DNA of 64,000 bases from contig DDWL01000036.1 in NCBI GenBank assembly GCA_002345675.1, positions 29,843-93,842 of the forward strand. Reading direction: 5' to 3'. This DNA comes from Bacteroidales bacterium UBA2287 (GTDB lineage Bacteria; Bacteroidota; Bacteroidia; Bacteroidales; Tenuifilaceae). This document shows positions 43,672 through 53,603 of this stretch, piece by piece. Both the position numbers and the translations under genes were made by a program. Every line of letters starts with the position of its first letter. The stretch's first letter is position 1. Below the pieces are notes generated by a model, which was given only the letters and a program-made list of their open reading frames with translations, had not been told where the DNA came from and did no database searches.

Positions 43672-44466
43672 CTAAACCGCAATAGCACCTTTAATGTGCG
43701 GATGCGGGTCGTAGTCTTCAAGTTTAAAATCGTCGAACGAGTAATCGAATATACTTTTAACATTAGGGTTAATTACCATTTTTGGCAAAGGGCGTGGTTC
43801 TCGTGTTAGTTGCAATTTAACCTGTTCAACATGGTTAAGGTAAATATGCGCATCGCCAAATGTGTGAACGAAATCACCAAGTTCTAAATTGGTAACATTT
43901 GCTATCATCATGGTTAGCAGGGCGTACGAAGCAATATTAAATGGTACACCAATAAAAATGTCGGCGCTGCGCTGGTATAGCTGGCACGACAGCTTGCCGT
44001 TGGCAACATAGAATTGGAAAAGAACGTGGCATGGCGGTAACGCCATATTTTCAATTTCGCCCACATTCCATGCCGACACAATATGCCTGCGCGAGTCGGG
44101 GTTTTTGGTTATGCTGTCGATTACCTGCGAAATTTGGTCAATATGTTTTCCGTTTGCAGCGGGCCAGTTTCGCCACTGGTAGCCATAAATTGGACCAAGT
44201 TCGCCGTTCTCCTTAGCCCACTCGTTCCATATCGAAACGCCATTTTCGTTAAGGTACTTAACGTTGGTTTCGCCTTTTAGGAACCAGAGCAACTCGTAAA
44301 TAATCGATTTAAGGTGCAACTTCTTTGTGGTTAACAGCGGAAAGCCTTCGGCAAGATTAAAGCGCATTTGGTGACCAAAAACGCTAACGGTACCAGTTCC
44401 AGTGCGGTCGCTTTTTTCTACGCCATTCTTCAAAGTATGGTCGAGTAGCTGTAGGTATTGGTTCAT
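43672..44466 (-). CDS. thyA: Thymidylate synthase
   Basis: 264 residues with numbering identical to E. coli ThyA: nucleophile C146 in MALPPCHVLFQFYV, R21 in the phosphate loop (SDRTGTGT), WNEWA near 80-85 and the DPHPHIKG C terminus. It makes dTMP from dUMP and methylene-THF, producing dihydrofolate for FolA. The LpxH-like gene lies 15 nt upstream on the same strand, so the group is probably transcribed together. Confidence 0.97.
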   Translation of the reverse strand: MNQYLQLLDHTLKNGVEKSDRTGTGTVSVFGHQMRFNLAEGFPLLTTKKLHLKSIIYELLWFLKGETNVKYLNENGVSIWNEWAKENGELGPIYGYQWRNWPAANGKHIDQISQVIDSITKNPDSRRHIVSAWNVGEIENMALPPCHVLFQFYVANGKLSCQLYQRSADIFIGVPFNIASYALLTMMIANVTNLELGDFVHTFGDAHIYLNHVEQVKLQLTREPRPLPKMVINPNVKSIFDYSFDDFKLEDYDPHPHIKGAIAV

Positions 44467-44481
44467 TTGAAATAATTTTTT

Positions 44482-45261
44482 TTATCGTTTCGAAATAAGC
44501 TCCGATTGGCAATTTATATTGAAATGAAGCAGTTCAAGGTTTTCGCCGTCCCACTTTGCGTAGGTGTTGCTTACAATCCAGTCGCCAAGTAAAACAAGGG
44601 TTTCGTTGGACGTTAATGGGTAAACAACAGGCGAATGCCAGTGACCAAAAACAAAGAATTGGTAGTTGCTTTTTTGCTCCAGTTCCCAACGAGCGTAGCG
44701 AGTAATTAGTTCGCTTTCGCCACGGAATTTATGGGCAATTTCCTTCGAGTAGCGGCTATTAACCGACCAGCCATTGCCTAGCCACATGGCAAAATTTGGA
44801 TGCAATCGGGAAAAAAGCCACTGAAGCACTTTGCTAGTGAAAATACCTTTAAGTAGTTTATACCCATTGTCGCCTTTGCCTAATCCATCGCCATGACCAA
44901 TAAGAAAACGTTTCCCGTTAAATTCCCTTACAATTGGTTGTGAGTGAACGCTAACGCCAAGTTCCTTTGGGAAGTAGTTGAACATCCAAACATCGTGATT
45001 GCCGGTAAAAAAGTGAACTGGAATTCCCGAATCGGTTAACTCGGCAATTTTACCCTGAAAACGGGTAAATCCCTTGGGAATAACGTATTTGTATTCGTAC
45101 CAAAAATCGAAAATATCGCCAACTAAAAAAATTTCACTGGCATCGTGCTTAATCGAGTCGAGCCAAGCAACAACCAGCTTTTCCCGGTCAATTCCCTTTT
45201 CAAAACTTGGAAGCCCAAGGTGAAAATCGGATGCGAAGTAAATGTTTTTGGCTGTTTTCAT
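44482..45261 (-). CDS. UDP-2,3-diacylglucosamine diphosphatase (LpxH-like)
   Basis: 259 residues, calcineurin-like metallophosphatase. Metal ligand motifs are SDFHLG (D11, H13), VGDIFDFW, TGNHDVW, IGHGDGLG and FGHWHSP. LpxH-type enzymes cleave UDP-2,3-diacylglucosamine in lipid A synthesis at the inner membrane; Bacteroidota members are about this length. It overlaps neither neighbour: 3 nt from the TlpA-like gene upstream, 15 nt from thyA downstream. Confidence 0.92.
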   Translation of the reverse strand: MKTAKNIYFASDFHLGLPSFEKGIDREKLVVAWLDSIKHDASEIFLVGDIFDFWYEYKYVIPKGFTRFQGKIAELTDSGIPVHFFTGNHDVWMFNYFPKELGVSVHSQPIVREFNGKRFLIGHGDGLGKGDNGYKLLKGIFTSKVLQWLFSRLHPNFAMWLGNGWSVNSRYSKEIAHKFRGESELITRYARWELEQKSNYQFFVFGHWHSPVVYPLTSNETLVLLGDWIVSNTYAKWDGENLELLHFNINCQSELISKR

Positions 45262-45264
45262 GGC

Positions 45265-46437
45265 TTACAGCAAGTCTTTTACCATTTGTTTCAGGGCGTC
45301 GCCGTATACATTTTTGCCAATAATGTCGAAATTCTTGTCGATAATATAGTTGGCAGGTAATTGAGCAACATTGTATAGCTGAACTACCATTGGGTCTTTT
45401 GCATTTAACTCGCAAACGTGAACGCCAGGCATTTTGGTGGTTTCAATTGCAGCAACCCACGATTTTTTATCGAAATCGAGCGAAACATTATAAATTACAA
45501 TGGGTTTACCTTTTAATTCAGCAATTAGGTTGCTTAGCTCTTTGTTTTCGAACAAGCTCGATTGGTTCCACGATGCCCAGAAGTTTAGAATTATCACTTT
45601 GCCTTTTAGCGACGATAGTTTCACAATGTCGCCATTAGTATTAGGCAGGGCTATTTCGGGAAGTGATTGCTCTACATCCTTTACCATGCTTTGAATTTGG
45701 TAGTTCTTTATCCTCTGAATCATCTCTTTAATGTCGGCCTCCATTCCCTTGGCGTAGCTCGAATTGGGATACAATGCAATTTGCGACGAAGCTACAACCT
45801 TAAAGAGGTGCAAATCGGATGATTGGTCGAGAACGTAGCGGTTTGGCGCAATTTGCTGGTAAAGAGCAATTATACTGGCTCTCGACATGGGGTTTGCCCA
45901 AATAAAACGGGAACTAAAAACTCGTTGCGAATCAACTGCAGCCCTTTGCTCTTGAGCAAGTTTTTGCTTTACTTCGTTGCTACTCGAAACTTGTAAAAGG
46001 TTGTCGAGGGAGTCGAGCGTTTTTTTAGTTGTAAGTAGGCGGCTGTTAATCTCTTTTATAAGCATTGAACCTGTGGAGCCTTCGATGCTGTAATGCGAAA
46101 GGTTATTGGCGTTTATGGAGATTTGCGCTTTTTCGCCTGGTTCTAAAAGAAGAATTATTTCGTTCGAATTTTGCCCATCAATTTTAATGCTTGCCAAGGT
46201 TGGCTCTAAAATGTTTTTAAGTTTGAACTTGAAACTGTTTTTCTTTGGGGTAATTTCTTTGCTTTCAACTTTGTTGCTTGTGCTAAACTCACGTATATAA
46301 AGGCTTAGGGTTGTTTTTGTGTCGAGGGTTTCAACTTTTCCTTCAATTGTGCTATACGGTTTTTGCTTGCACGACGAGGTTGTAATTGCAATGGCACTAA
46401 TAAGAATAAGGCTATTAAGAATGGTCTTTAATTTCAT
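45265..46437 (-). CDS. TlpA-like lipoprotein lacking the CXXC motif
   Basis: 390 residues from the ATG at 46437, which gives a lipoprotein signal peptide (lipobox TSSC, C23); an upstream ATG adds a non-signal leader. An N-terminal DUF4369-like domain (about 28-115) and a helical linker precede a thioredoxin-like domain (about 255-390). The active site reads FWASWNQSSLFE, so both cysteines of CXXC (N291 and S294 here) are missing. It cannot perform thiol-disulfide exchange in the normal way and may bind or chaperone clients. It follows its intact paralogue by 35 nt. Confidence 0.9.
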   Translation of the reverse strand: MKLKTILNSLILISAIAITTSSCKQKPYSTIEGKVETLDTKTTLSLYIREFSTSNKVESKEITPKKNSFKFKLKNILEPTLASIKIDGQNSNEIILLLEPGEKAQISINANNLSHYSIEGSTGSMLIKEINSRLLTTKKTLDSLDNLLQVSSSNEVKQKLAQEQRAAVDSQRVFSSRFIWANPMSRASIIALYQQIAPNRYVLDQSSDLHLFKVVASSQIALYPNSSYAKGMEADIKEMIQRIKNYQIQSMVKDVEQSLPEIALPNTNGDIVKLSSLKGKVIILNFWASWNQSSLFENKELSNLIAELKGKPIVIYNVSLDFDKKSWVAAIETTKMPGVHVCELNAKDPMVVQLYNVAQLPANYIIDKNFDIIGKNVYGDALKQMVKDLL

Positions 46438-46472
46438 TTTTGGCAATTTAAATTGTTTTCGATGGTACAAAT

Positions 46473-47723
46473 TTAACGAATCGTATCGACTTTTACAGAA
46501 TCGACAGCTGGCTTCAGAATTTTTATCGGAGCAGGCTTTATAACAAGTAGCTTGTTTAATAGCTCGTTAAGCTTGTTGGGAGTTAAGTTTTTGTCGATAA
46601 TTAAACCATGCCTGTCGATTAGGTAGTTTGAGGGAATACTGTTGATTTTGAGTTCGTCGAGAAATGGCGACTCCCACTGTTTATAATCGGCAACAATTGC
46701 CCACTTTATGCTGTCGGCAATTACTGTGGTATTTACCTTTTCGGCATTGTCATCAACAGCAAACTGAACAATTCGGAATCCTTTTGGAAAGTTTGCTTCG
46801 TAAATGTCCTTTAGCAATAAATTATTATTTTCACAATTGCTGCACCAGGTTCCCCAAAAGTCAACAAGGGTATATTTCCCCATAACTTGCCTAAAAGTTA
46901 CTTCATCGCCGTTAATTAATGTAAGGTTTGGCAATGGCAGGTATTCGCCAATGTTAAACATGTCTTGCTGTTTGTCGTACAAATTAAGCTGCTTAGCCAT
47001 ATTGGTAACTTTAACGCGAAATGCCTTTACAAGTGGGTTTGTAGGGTAAAGTATATTCAGCGACGAGTCGATAAACTGGTAAAGGGCAAAGTCTTCTCGC
47101 TTATTTAAAACGTACTGGTTTTGCGAGTACTGCTGGTTTAGCGCAAGAATTGACGCTAAACTAAAGGGGTTTGCCTTTATAAAGTTAACGGTGTAATCGC
47201 GGTGCTGCCCAATAATGAAGTTATACCGTTCATCAATTGTAGTTTTTATTGAGTCGAACTTTTCGTGATTACGACTCCTTTTAAATTGGTTCGAAAGTGT
47301 ATCAATTTCTTCAACTACTTTTTTAAGCCTCGTGTTGAGGTCGCGTACTAAAACAGAGCCAATTGACCCAGCAACATTGTAGCTAAGGCTATTGTTTTCG
47401 TAGTTTATGCTAAGTGCCAAATTTTCTTTTGGGTTAACAAGAAGTATTATTGGCTCTTTGCTATTGCTTGGTTGAATTGTAATAAATTTTGGGGAAACAA
47501 CATTCGTTTCATACTTAAATGCCCCTTCGCTATTTGTATAAACTGTGTCTATAATTACAGTTCCCTTTTCGGTTGGTTCGCCAACTATAAGTTTGCACTC
47601 AGAGCAATCCTTAAAAACTCCGCTAATTCTCACGTTTTGCGACTGTTGCCCGCATCCAAAAAGCCAAACCAAGAGGCCAAAAACGACCAGAAATATTTTT
47701 AACGAAGGTATAAAGTGGTTCAT
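46473..47723 (-). CDS. TlpA-like thiol-disulfide lipoprotein with intact CXXC
   Basis: 416 residues: lipoprotein signal peptide with Cys at C24 (WLFGC), a DUF4369-like domain about 28-115, linker helices and a thioredoxin fold about 255-395. The active site is FWGTWCSNCENNN with C294/C297, so it can reduce or shuttle disulfides in the periplasm, as TlpA/ResA-type proteins do. The last ~20 residues form a Lys/Pro-rich tail. It is the first gene of the minus-strand run that continues through the CXXC-less paralogue to lpxH-like, thyA and folA. Confidence 0.91.
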   Translation of the reverse strand: MNHFIPSLKIFLVVFGLLVWLFGCGQQSQNVRISGVFKDCSECKLIVGEPTEKGTVIIDTVYTNSEGAFKYETNVVSPKFITIQPSNSKEPIILLVNPKENLALSINYENNSLSYNVAGSIGSVLVRDLNTRLKKVVEEIDTLSNQFKRSRNHEKFDSIKTTIDERYNFIIGQHRDYTVNFIKANPFSLASILALNQQYSQNQYVLNKREDFALYQFIDSSLNILYPTNPLVKAFRVKVTNMAKQLNLYDKQQDMFNIGEYLPLPNLTLINGDEVTFRQVMGKYTLVDFWGTWCSNCENNNLLLKDIYEANFPKGFRIVQFAVDDNAEKVNTTVIADSIKWAIVADYKQWESPFLDELKINSIPSNYLIDRHGLIIDKNLTPNKLNELLNKLLVIKPAPIKILKPAVDSVKVDTIR

Positions 47724-47992
47724 AAAAGTCGACTTAATTGTCTTTTGTGTGATTTAATCAAAATAAAATGTGCTAAAGTGCTCACTACACGTTAAATTTT
47801 CATATATTGTGTAGGTTAAAACATTTAGTTTCCGACACGTAAATGCGTTGGGGTTTAAACACAAAAATCTTTAATGTAATTGTTTGTTGGTGTTTATTAA
47901 TCACTTGCCTAGTACTTAAGTTACTGGGCAGCTAAGATAATGTTATTTCGCTGTAACCAAACCCTAAAAGAATACCTAAATTTTTGTTTTTT
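47724..47992. other. Divergent intergenic region, TlpA/glycogen cluster
   Basis: About 270 bp of AT-rich DNA between divergent genes; it must carry promoters for both. No TAnnTTTG box is unambiguous and no riboswitch or other structure was recognised. Confidence 0.4.
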
Positions 47993-49936
47993 ATGAGCTA
48001 CTTAGATTTTGACAAAAAGGAACTAGGAAACCTCGAGTACTCTCTTAATCGAGAAATACTTAGCACCAATCGCGCTGGAGGTTACTTTAGCACAACCATT
48101 GTGCTTTGTAATACCCGAAAGTACCATGGGCTTATGGTTTTACCGCTCGAAAACTTCGATGGCGAAAATCACGTTCTCCTCTCGTCGGTCGACGAAACCG
48201 TTGTTCAGCACGGTAAAACCTTCAACTTTGGAATTCACCGTTTCCCTGGCAATTACGAGCCTCGAGGGCATAAGTACATTGTTGACTTTGAGTACGAACC
48301 TACCCCTACTTTAACTTACCGTGTTGGGGGGGTTGTGCTTAAAAAGGAGTTGCTGTTCGTTCATAACGAAGAGCAGTTTGTTATTCGCTATACTCTTCTC
48401 GATGCACATAGTCCAACACGTTTACGAATTAAGCCATTTCTGGCATTTCGAAATACACACAGCCTTTCGAAGGCAAACCTTTTTGCCGACAAACGGTACA
48501 AGGAAATACCTAACGGAGTAAAGTATAAACTCTACCAAGGGTTTCCATACCTTCATCTTCAGCTTAATAAGAAGAATGAATTTGTTGCAGCCCCCGATTG
48601 GTATTACAATATTGAATACAAAGACGAAATAAACCGAGGCTACGAAGGTCACGAAGACCTTTTTGTGCCAGGTTTTTTCGAAGTTCAAATTAAAAAAGGT
48701 GAAAGTGTAATTTTTTCGGCAGCAACTGCCGAACAGGATACGGCTTCGCTTACCCGAAAGTTTAATGCCGAGGTTACCCGTAGGCCATCGAAGGGCAGCT
48801 TCGAAAATTGTCTTAAAAATGCTGCACGCCAATTTATTGTAAAAGATGGTAAGAAAACCGAAGTTATGGCGGGTTATCCTTGGTTTGGCCGCTGGGGTCG
48901 CGATACATTTGTTTCGTTGCCAGGGCTAACTCTTTCGGCTTTCGACGATGCTAAAACCTGTAAAGCAATACTCGACACTATGGTTGCCGAGTTAAAAGAT
49001 GGCCTTTTCCCCAACGTTGGCAAGAAGCGTACTGCAGCATTTAACTCAGTCGATGCGCCTTTATGGTTCTTTTGGACCCTTCAAATGTATGCAAAGCATA
49101 CAAATGGGAATAGTGAGGTTTGGAAAGATTATGGCAAGAAAATGAAGGCTATTCTCGATGCATATCGAACCGGATTGCCCTACAATATTAAAATGCACGA
49201 CAATGGGTTGGTTTGGGCTGGCGAAAGAGGCGTTGCCCTTACTTGGATGGATTCCGTTGTGTTTGGCAAACCCGTTACGCCTCGAAGTGGCTATGCTGTC
49301 GAAATTAATGCCCTTTGGTATAATGCCATAATGTTCGCTCTCGAACTTGCAAAAGGAGCTAAAGACACCAAGTTTACAAAAGAGTGGGAGCCAATTGCTC
49401 AAATGGTTCAGGAGTCGTTTTGCAAAACATTTTGGTACGAAGCTAAAGATTACCTTGCCGATTATGTTGACGCAGAAGGTCAAAATGTATTCGTAAGGCC
49501 AAATCAAATTTTTGCTGCATCGCTACCTTATAGCCCAATTACCGACGACATGAAGCGCGGTGTGCTAAACGTTGTTGAACGTGAGCTACTTACCCCAAAG
49601 GGTATTAGGTCGCTTGCCCCTAAAAATCCAAACTATAAGGGTCGTTACGAAGGGAATCAGGAAGCCCGCGATTTGGCTTACCATCAGGGAACTGCTTGGC
49701 CTTGGCTGCTTGGGCACTTTGTTGAAGCAAATTACCGAATATATGGAAAGGCTGCCAATGCATTGGCAAAAAACATCCTCGATTCCTTTGAAGAGGACAT
49801 GTGTAAATACGGCATTTGCTCCGTTTCCGAGGTTTACGATGGCGATCCTCCACAAAGGCCAGTAGGTGCAATTTCGCAGGCTTGGAGCGTAGCCGAGATA
49901 ATTAGGATTATGCGGATGTATCAAGATAATAAATAG
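47993..49936 (+). CDS. Glycogen debranching enzyme (amylo-alpha-1,6-glucosidase family)
   Basis: 647 residues from the ATG at 47993 (MSYLDFDKKELGNLEYS). An N-terminal beta-rich domain (about 10-270, GGYFSTTIVLCNTRKYHG) precedes an (alpha/alpha)6 barrel (about 290-640) with GYPWFGRWGRDTFVSLPGL and SEVYDGDPPQRPVGAISQAW, the GDE_C pattern. It removes alpha-1,6 branches from glycogen, in the cytoplasm. It opens the glucan cluster; a lipoprotein and a secreted hydrolase separate it from the next glucan gene. Confidence 0.92.
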   Translation: MSYLDFDKKELGNLEYSLNREILSTNRAGGYFSTTIVLCNTRKYHGLMVLPLENFDGENHVLLSSVDETVVQHGKTFNFGIHRFPGNYEPRGHKYIVDFEYEPTPTLTYRVGGVVLKKELLFVHNEEQFVIRYTLLDAHSPTRLRIKPFLAFRNTHSLSKANLFADKRYKEIPNGVKYKLYQGFPYLHLQLNKKNEFVAAPDWYYNIEYKDEINRGYEGHEDLFVPGFFEVQIKKGESVIFSAATAEQDTASLTRKFNAEVTRRPSKGSFENCLKNAARQFIVKDGKKTEVMAGYPWFGRWGRDTFVSLPGLTLSAFDDAKTCKAILDTMVAELKDGLFPNVGKKRTAAFNSVDAPLWFFWTLQMYAKHTNGNSEVWKDYGKKMKAILDAYRTGLPYNIKMHDNGLVWAGERGVALTWMDSVVFGKPVTPRSGYAVEINALWYNAIMFALELAKGAKDTKFTKEWEPIAQMVQESFCKTFWYEAKDYLADYVDAEGQNVFVRPNQIFAASLPYSPITDDMKRGVLNVVERELLTPKGIRSLAPKNPNYKGRYEGNQEARDLAYHQGTAWPWLLGHFVEANYRIYGKAANALAKNILDSFEEDMCKYGICSVSEVYDGDPPQRPVGAISQAWSVAEIIRIMRMYQDNK

Positions 49937-49954
49937 ACTTAAATTAACAAAATC

Positions 49955-50572
49955 ATGAAAACAAAACTGTTCTTATTATTTCTTGCCTCTGTACTCTTCC
50001 TGCAATCTAGTTGCGAGGATAACGATTGTCCCACCTACAAGTTACCCAATGCCACTCAAACGGGAGACAACACTATTGGTTGCTTGTTGGACGGAAATGT
50101 ATGCATCCCCAAAAGCACTTTATTTGGCGGAATAACGAAGCGGTTATGCTACAACGAGCAAACTGGCAAGATGAGTTTTATGATTTACTTTATTGAAAGC
50201 GATATAGACCTAAGGTGCGGGATACCCCGTATGTCCGTATATTTTGGCGCAGAGAATATAGTCAGTACTGGTGTAACCAGTGAATTTTGGGCTTCTACAT
50301 TTATTGATTATAACCCAAATGTGGTGGGAGGGCAACAAGTCCGTTATTATGGAAATGATCCAAATTATGCTCCAATTCTGCCTGAAATATCTGGTATTGA
50401 TGGCCAACTTGAAATCACCAAACTCGATAGGACGAATCGCATCATTTCTGGACGTTTCCGATTCATTGCTGTTGCGTTAAACGATTATACCAGTAAAACC
50501 TACTTTACCGAAGGGCGATTCGACATAAAGTATAATGCCGATGGCAGCTGCATAGAAGGATGCTCAAATTAA
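49955..50572 (+). CDS. Lipoprotein of unknown function (DUF6252-like)
   Basis: 205 residues: lipoprotein signal peptide with lipobox QSSC (C20), then beta-rich sequence beginning NTIGCLLDGNVCIPKS and several extra cysteines. The layout recalls DUF6252-type surface proteins, without a firm match. It lies 18 nt after the debranching gene and 19 nt before the secreted hydrolase, so co-transcription is likely; a functional link to glycogen is not evident. Probably surface-exposed. Confidence 0.7.
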   Translation: MKTKLFLLFLASVLFLQSSCEDNDCPTYKLPNATQTGDNTIGCLLDGNVCIPKSTLFGGITKRLCYNEQTGKMSFMIYFIESDIDLRCGIPRMSVYFGAENIVSTGVTSEFWASTFIDYNPNVVGGQQVRYYGNDPNYAPILPEISGIDGQLEITKLDRTNRIISGRFRFIAVALNDYTSKTYFTEGRFDIKYNADGSCIEGCSN

Positions 50573-50591
50573 TCAAATAAATTCTAAAACC

Positions 50592-53543
50592 ATGATAAAA
50601 AGGGGGATTTTACTGGCATTGCTGATTACGCTTAGCACATTTAGCGGCTTCGCACAGCCCAACCAACCCAATGCAGCCCGTAAACATGCAGCCTTTATCG
50701 ACTCGTTAATGGCAACCGTTGATATTGGAAGACAAAATATTTCCACAGGCATACTCTACGACCGGGCTGTGCCCATTGCAGGGCTTCAGGGTTTTAGGCA
50801 GGATAGGTCTGTTAGCCGTGGGCGCTTTATGCAGGCTGCCCTGGAACTTAGGAACGCCGCCTACGACACGCTACCATATCGCAGCACCGAGGATTTGCGG
50901 AAGATTGCCGACTACTACACCTACCGCCAAAACTTTGTACCACTGGGCATCCTCTACAGCCGCTTTACCCATATCGACACACTGGCTGTGGAGAAGGGAT
51001 ATATTATTATTGATGGTCAGGTTCGTCCCCGCCCCACTGGCCGCTTAAAGCTTGAAGGACTAAGGGAGCGGAATGTGCTGATGGCGGCAATCCTTTCGGA
51101 TCAGCAGGAGGTTGAGGCCAATGTTCGCTTTGTGTTGCCCCCAGAGCTGATGGTGGGCAATAGGGCTGGTGCAGTAGTCCAACTAGAGGCCAACTTTGGC
51201 GATGGGTTAGGCTTTCGCACCATTTCCCCAAGTGTACCCGTTGAGGTAAGCTACCCCACCAGCGGAGAAAAGACGCTCACGGTAAGGGCAACGGACTCAG
51301 GAGGTTTTATTATAAGCGCAATTACATCTATAGAGGTCAAGTCATCCGAACCTATAAACTGGGGCTTATATGGAACAAATGCTCTTCGCCAACAGCCTAT
51401 CTATGCCCAAATTTTTTACAACGACGGTGAACGCAATTATCCGGGGCTTGGTCATGTTACCTACCTCTATCGCAATCCCGATAAGAAGCTGCGTAAGCCT
51501 GTGCTGGTGGTTGACGGCTTTGACCCATTGAATAAAAGGCCAGATGATGTGATATTCTTCGATTACTTGAACAAGGAAGAGGGTATCAAGTTTGCGAATA
51601 TGCTATATCAGGATGGTTATGATTTGGTAATCCTCGATTTTCCGAATGTTCCGAACCAATACACGCAATGTTTTTATCCTATTGATGATTCAGGAATAGC
51701 AGGCTATTTCGATTACTGTATCATTGATGGCGGAGCCGACTACATTCAGCGCAACGCCTTTGTGGCGGTAAAGGTCATTCAGGAATTGAATGGGCAACTG
51801 GCAGCCAACGGCAGCAACGAGCAACTGGTAATAATTGGCGGTTGCATGGGGGCGCTGATTACGCGCTACGCCCTGTCCTACATGGAGCAGAACGGGTTAA
51901 GCCACAATACGCGCCTATGGGTATCGTTGGATTCCCCCCACAACGGGGCGAACGTACCTATTGGGGCGCAGCATTTTATCAACTACTTTTCCTCTTTAAG
52001 TGATGAAGCGGGAGTGGGTTTGTACAAAGTAAACACACCAGCAGCCAAGCAGTTGGTTTTGCACCATTACTCCTCTAACTCAGAAGCAGTTGCAGGTTCA
52101 TCGCTTAGAGGGAGTTGGGTTAGTACGCTCAACACCATTGGTTTCCCGCAACAGCTCCGCAGGGTAGCGGTAACTAACGGGAGTCTTAATAGCACACCTA
52201 CTGCGACCACATGCTCCAGAGCTGTAACCATGAACATCAAATCTCTTTTCACAACCGTAGGTTGGGGATACGTAAATACTACAGCTGGTTACGGGCAGCG
52301 CTGCTTGGTGTTCAGGGGTATAGGGCCATGGTCCGGTTCAGCCACCAGCAAGTACGCCGTTGGGGAAACCAATAACTACAGCCTCGATAACTCGCCTGGG
52401 GGCATTTCTTCTACTTTTGCTGATTTTCAAAGTGATCCGTGGTCTTTCTGGTATTTACTTGAATGGGATATTCCCATCCCCATACACTCCTTTATCCCAA
52501 CAAAAAGTGCTTTAGCCTTTACCGGTACTAACGCCGATTTGGGCGAGAACGTTAGCAGTAGAAATCTTGTAACTACAGGCGAAACCCCCTTCCACAGCTA
52601 CTGGGGCCCTGTGAATAAGAACATGCCACACATATCGTTCGATGCCAGTATGGCCTGCTGGTTACGGAATGAGATAAATGGTAATCCCATGCCGCCGAGT
52701 ATGAATTACATCATCTCTGGCCCCTCCATCATCTGCTCCACCATTGCAACTATTACCTTGCAAAGCAGTTCATTACCTCCGCCAATAGAATTACCCGTAG
52801 CGTCAACGTTTACCCTACAAAACTTCTCATCTGGCACAACGGTAAACTGGAGCAGAAGTAGCATCCTTACTTACGTAAGTGGACAGGGTACAGCCTCCTA
52901 CAAGGTTAAGCCGGTGAGTTCAAATTCTAACGGCGAGGGCTGGGTACAGGCATCTATTACCGAATCCTGTGGCACGGTTACGCTACCCCGAAGGAATGTT
53001 TGGGTGGGTAAACCCAACCCAGCTACCAACATCTCGTTTTACCCAGCAGTACCCTGCACTAATCAGCAGGTTTATGCCTCTGCTATCGTCAGTAATCCAG
53101 TACTAGCCAATGCAAGCTATAGTTGGTACAACATTGGCAGCTATAGCCCTGCGAATGGTAGTCAGGTGTGGTTCGAAACAACTGGCCCATTGGGGTATAG
53201 CACCAATGTACGAGTGGAAGTCACCAACACTTGCGGCTCTTCTGAGTATTCAAAACTCCTAACGGTAGTAAAGTGCAGTGGAGGTGGTACTCCCGTTGCC
53301 ACTTACGCTCTGTTTGCTTCCCCAAATCCCTCCAGTAGCCAAATCACTGTTTCGGAGGTGGAGCCAACCAACGACAATATCCCATGGGTGCTGCGTCTGA
53401 TGAGCGGTCAAGGGGCAGTGATGGTAAACGTAACGGCTACGCTTCCCAAAACCCTCAATGTATCAGGATTACAGCCAGGCGTTTACATCCTTCATGCTCG
53501 CAGGGGACAATATGTGGAGCAGCAAGTAATTGTTGTCGAATGA
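50592..53543 (+). CDS. Large secreted alpha/beta hydrolase with Cys at nucleophile position and T9SS tail
   Basis: 983 residues: signal peptide 1-21, an N-terminal beta region (to about 260) with PKD/Ig-like parts, an alpha/beta hydrolase domain about 280-620 (VLVVDGFDP, then YDLVILDFPN), more Ig-like domains about 715-890, and a T9SS sorting domain in the last ~80 (LFASPNPSSSQITV). The elbow reads GGCMG, with C418 where lipases have Ser; the following segment RYALSYME fits lipases. It may be a Cys-hydrolase or an inactive binder. Base composition looks richer in GC than neighbouring glucan genes, and it breaks up that cluster, suggesting insertion. Confidence 0.8.
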   Translation: MIKRGILLALLITLSTFSGFAQPNQPNAARKHAAFIDSLMATVDIGRQNISTGILYDRAVPIAGLQGFRQDRSVSRGRFMQAALELRNAAYDTLPYRSTEDLRKIADYYTYRQNFVPLGILYSRFTHIDTLAVEKGYIIIDGQVRPRPTGRLKLEGLRERNVLMAAILSDQQEVEANVRFVLPPELMVGNRAGAVVQLEANFGDGLGFRTISPSVPVEVSYPTSGEKTLTVRATDSGGFIISAITSIEVKSSEPINWGLYGTNALRQQPIYAQIFYNDGERNYPGLGHVTYLYRNPDKKLRKPVLVVDGFDPLNKRPDDVIFFDYLNKEEGIKFANMLYQDGYDLVILDFPNVPNQYTQCFYPIDDSGIAGYFDYCIIDGGADYIQRNAFVAVKVIQELNGQLAANGSNEQLVIIGGCMGALITRYALSYMEQNGLSHNTRLWVSLDSPHNGANVPIGAQHFINYFSSLSDEAGVGLYKVNTPAAKQLVLHHYSSNSEAVAGSSLRGSWVSTLNTIGFPQQLRRVAVTNGSLNSTPTATTCSRAVTMNIKSLFTTVGWGYVNTTAGYGQRCLVFRGIGPWSGSATSKYAVGETNNYSLDNSPGGISSTFADFQSDPWSFWYLLEWDIPIPIHSFIPTKSALAFTGTNADLGENVSSRNLVTTGETPFHSYWGPVNKNMPHISFDASMACWLRNEINGNPMPPSMNYIISGPSIICSTIATITLQSSSLPPPIELPVASTFTLQNFSSGTTVNWSRSSILTYVSGQGTASYKVKPVSSNSNGEGWVQASITESCGTVTLPRRNVWVGKPNPATNISFYPAVPCTNQQVYASAIVSNPVLANASYSWYNIGSYSPANGSQVWFETTGPLGYSTNVRVEVTNTCGSSEYSKLLTVVKCSGGGTPVATYALFASPNPSSSQITVSEVEPTNDNIPWVLRLMSGQGAVMVNVTATLPKTLNVSGLQPGVYILHARRGQYVEQQVIVVE

Positions 53544-53603
53544 TAACAAAAAATTGAAATTTGCTAATGAATAAATAGAATACTAACGATACAACATTAC
53601 AAT

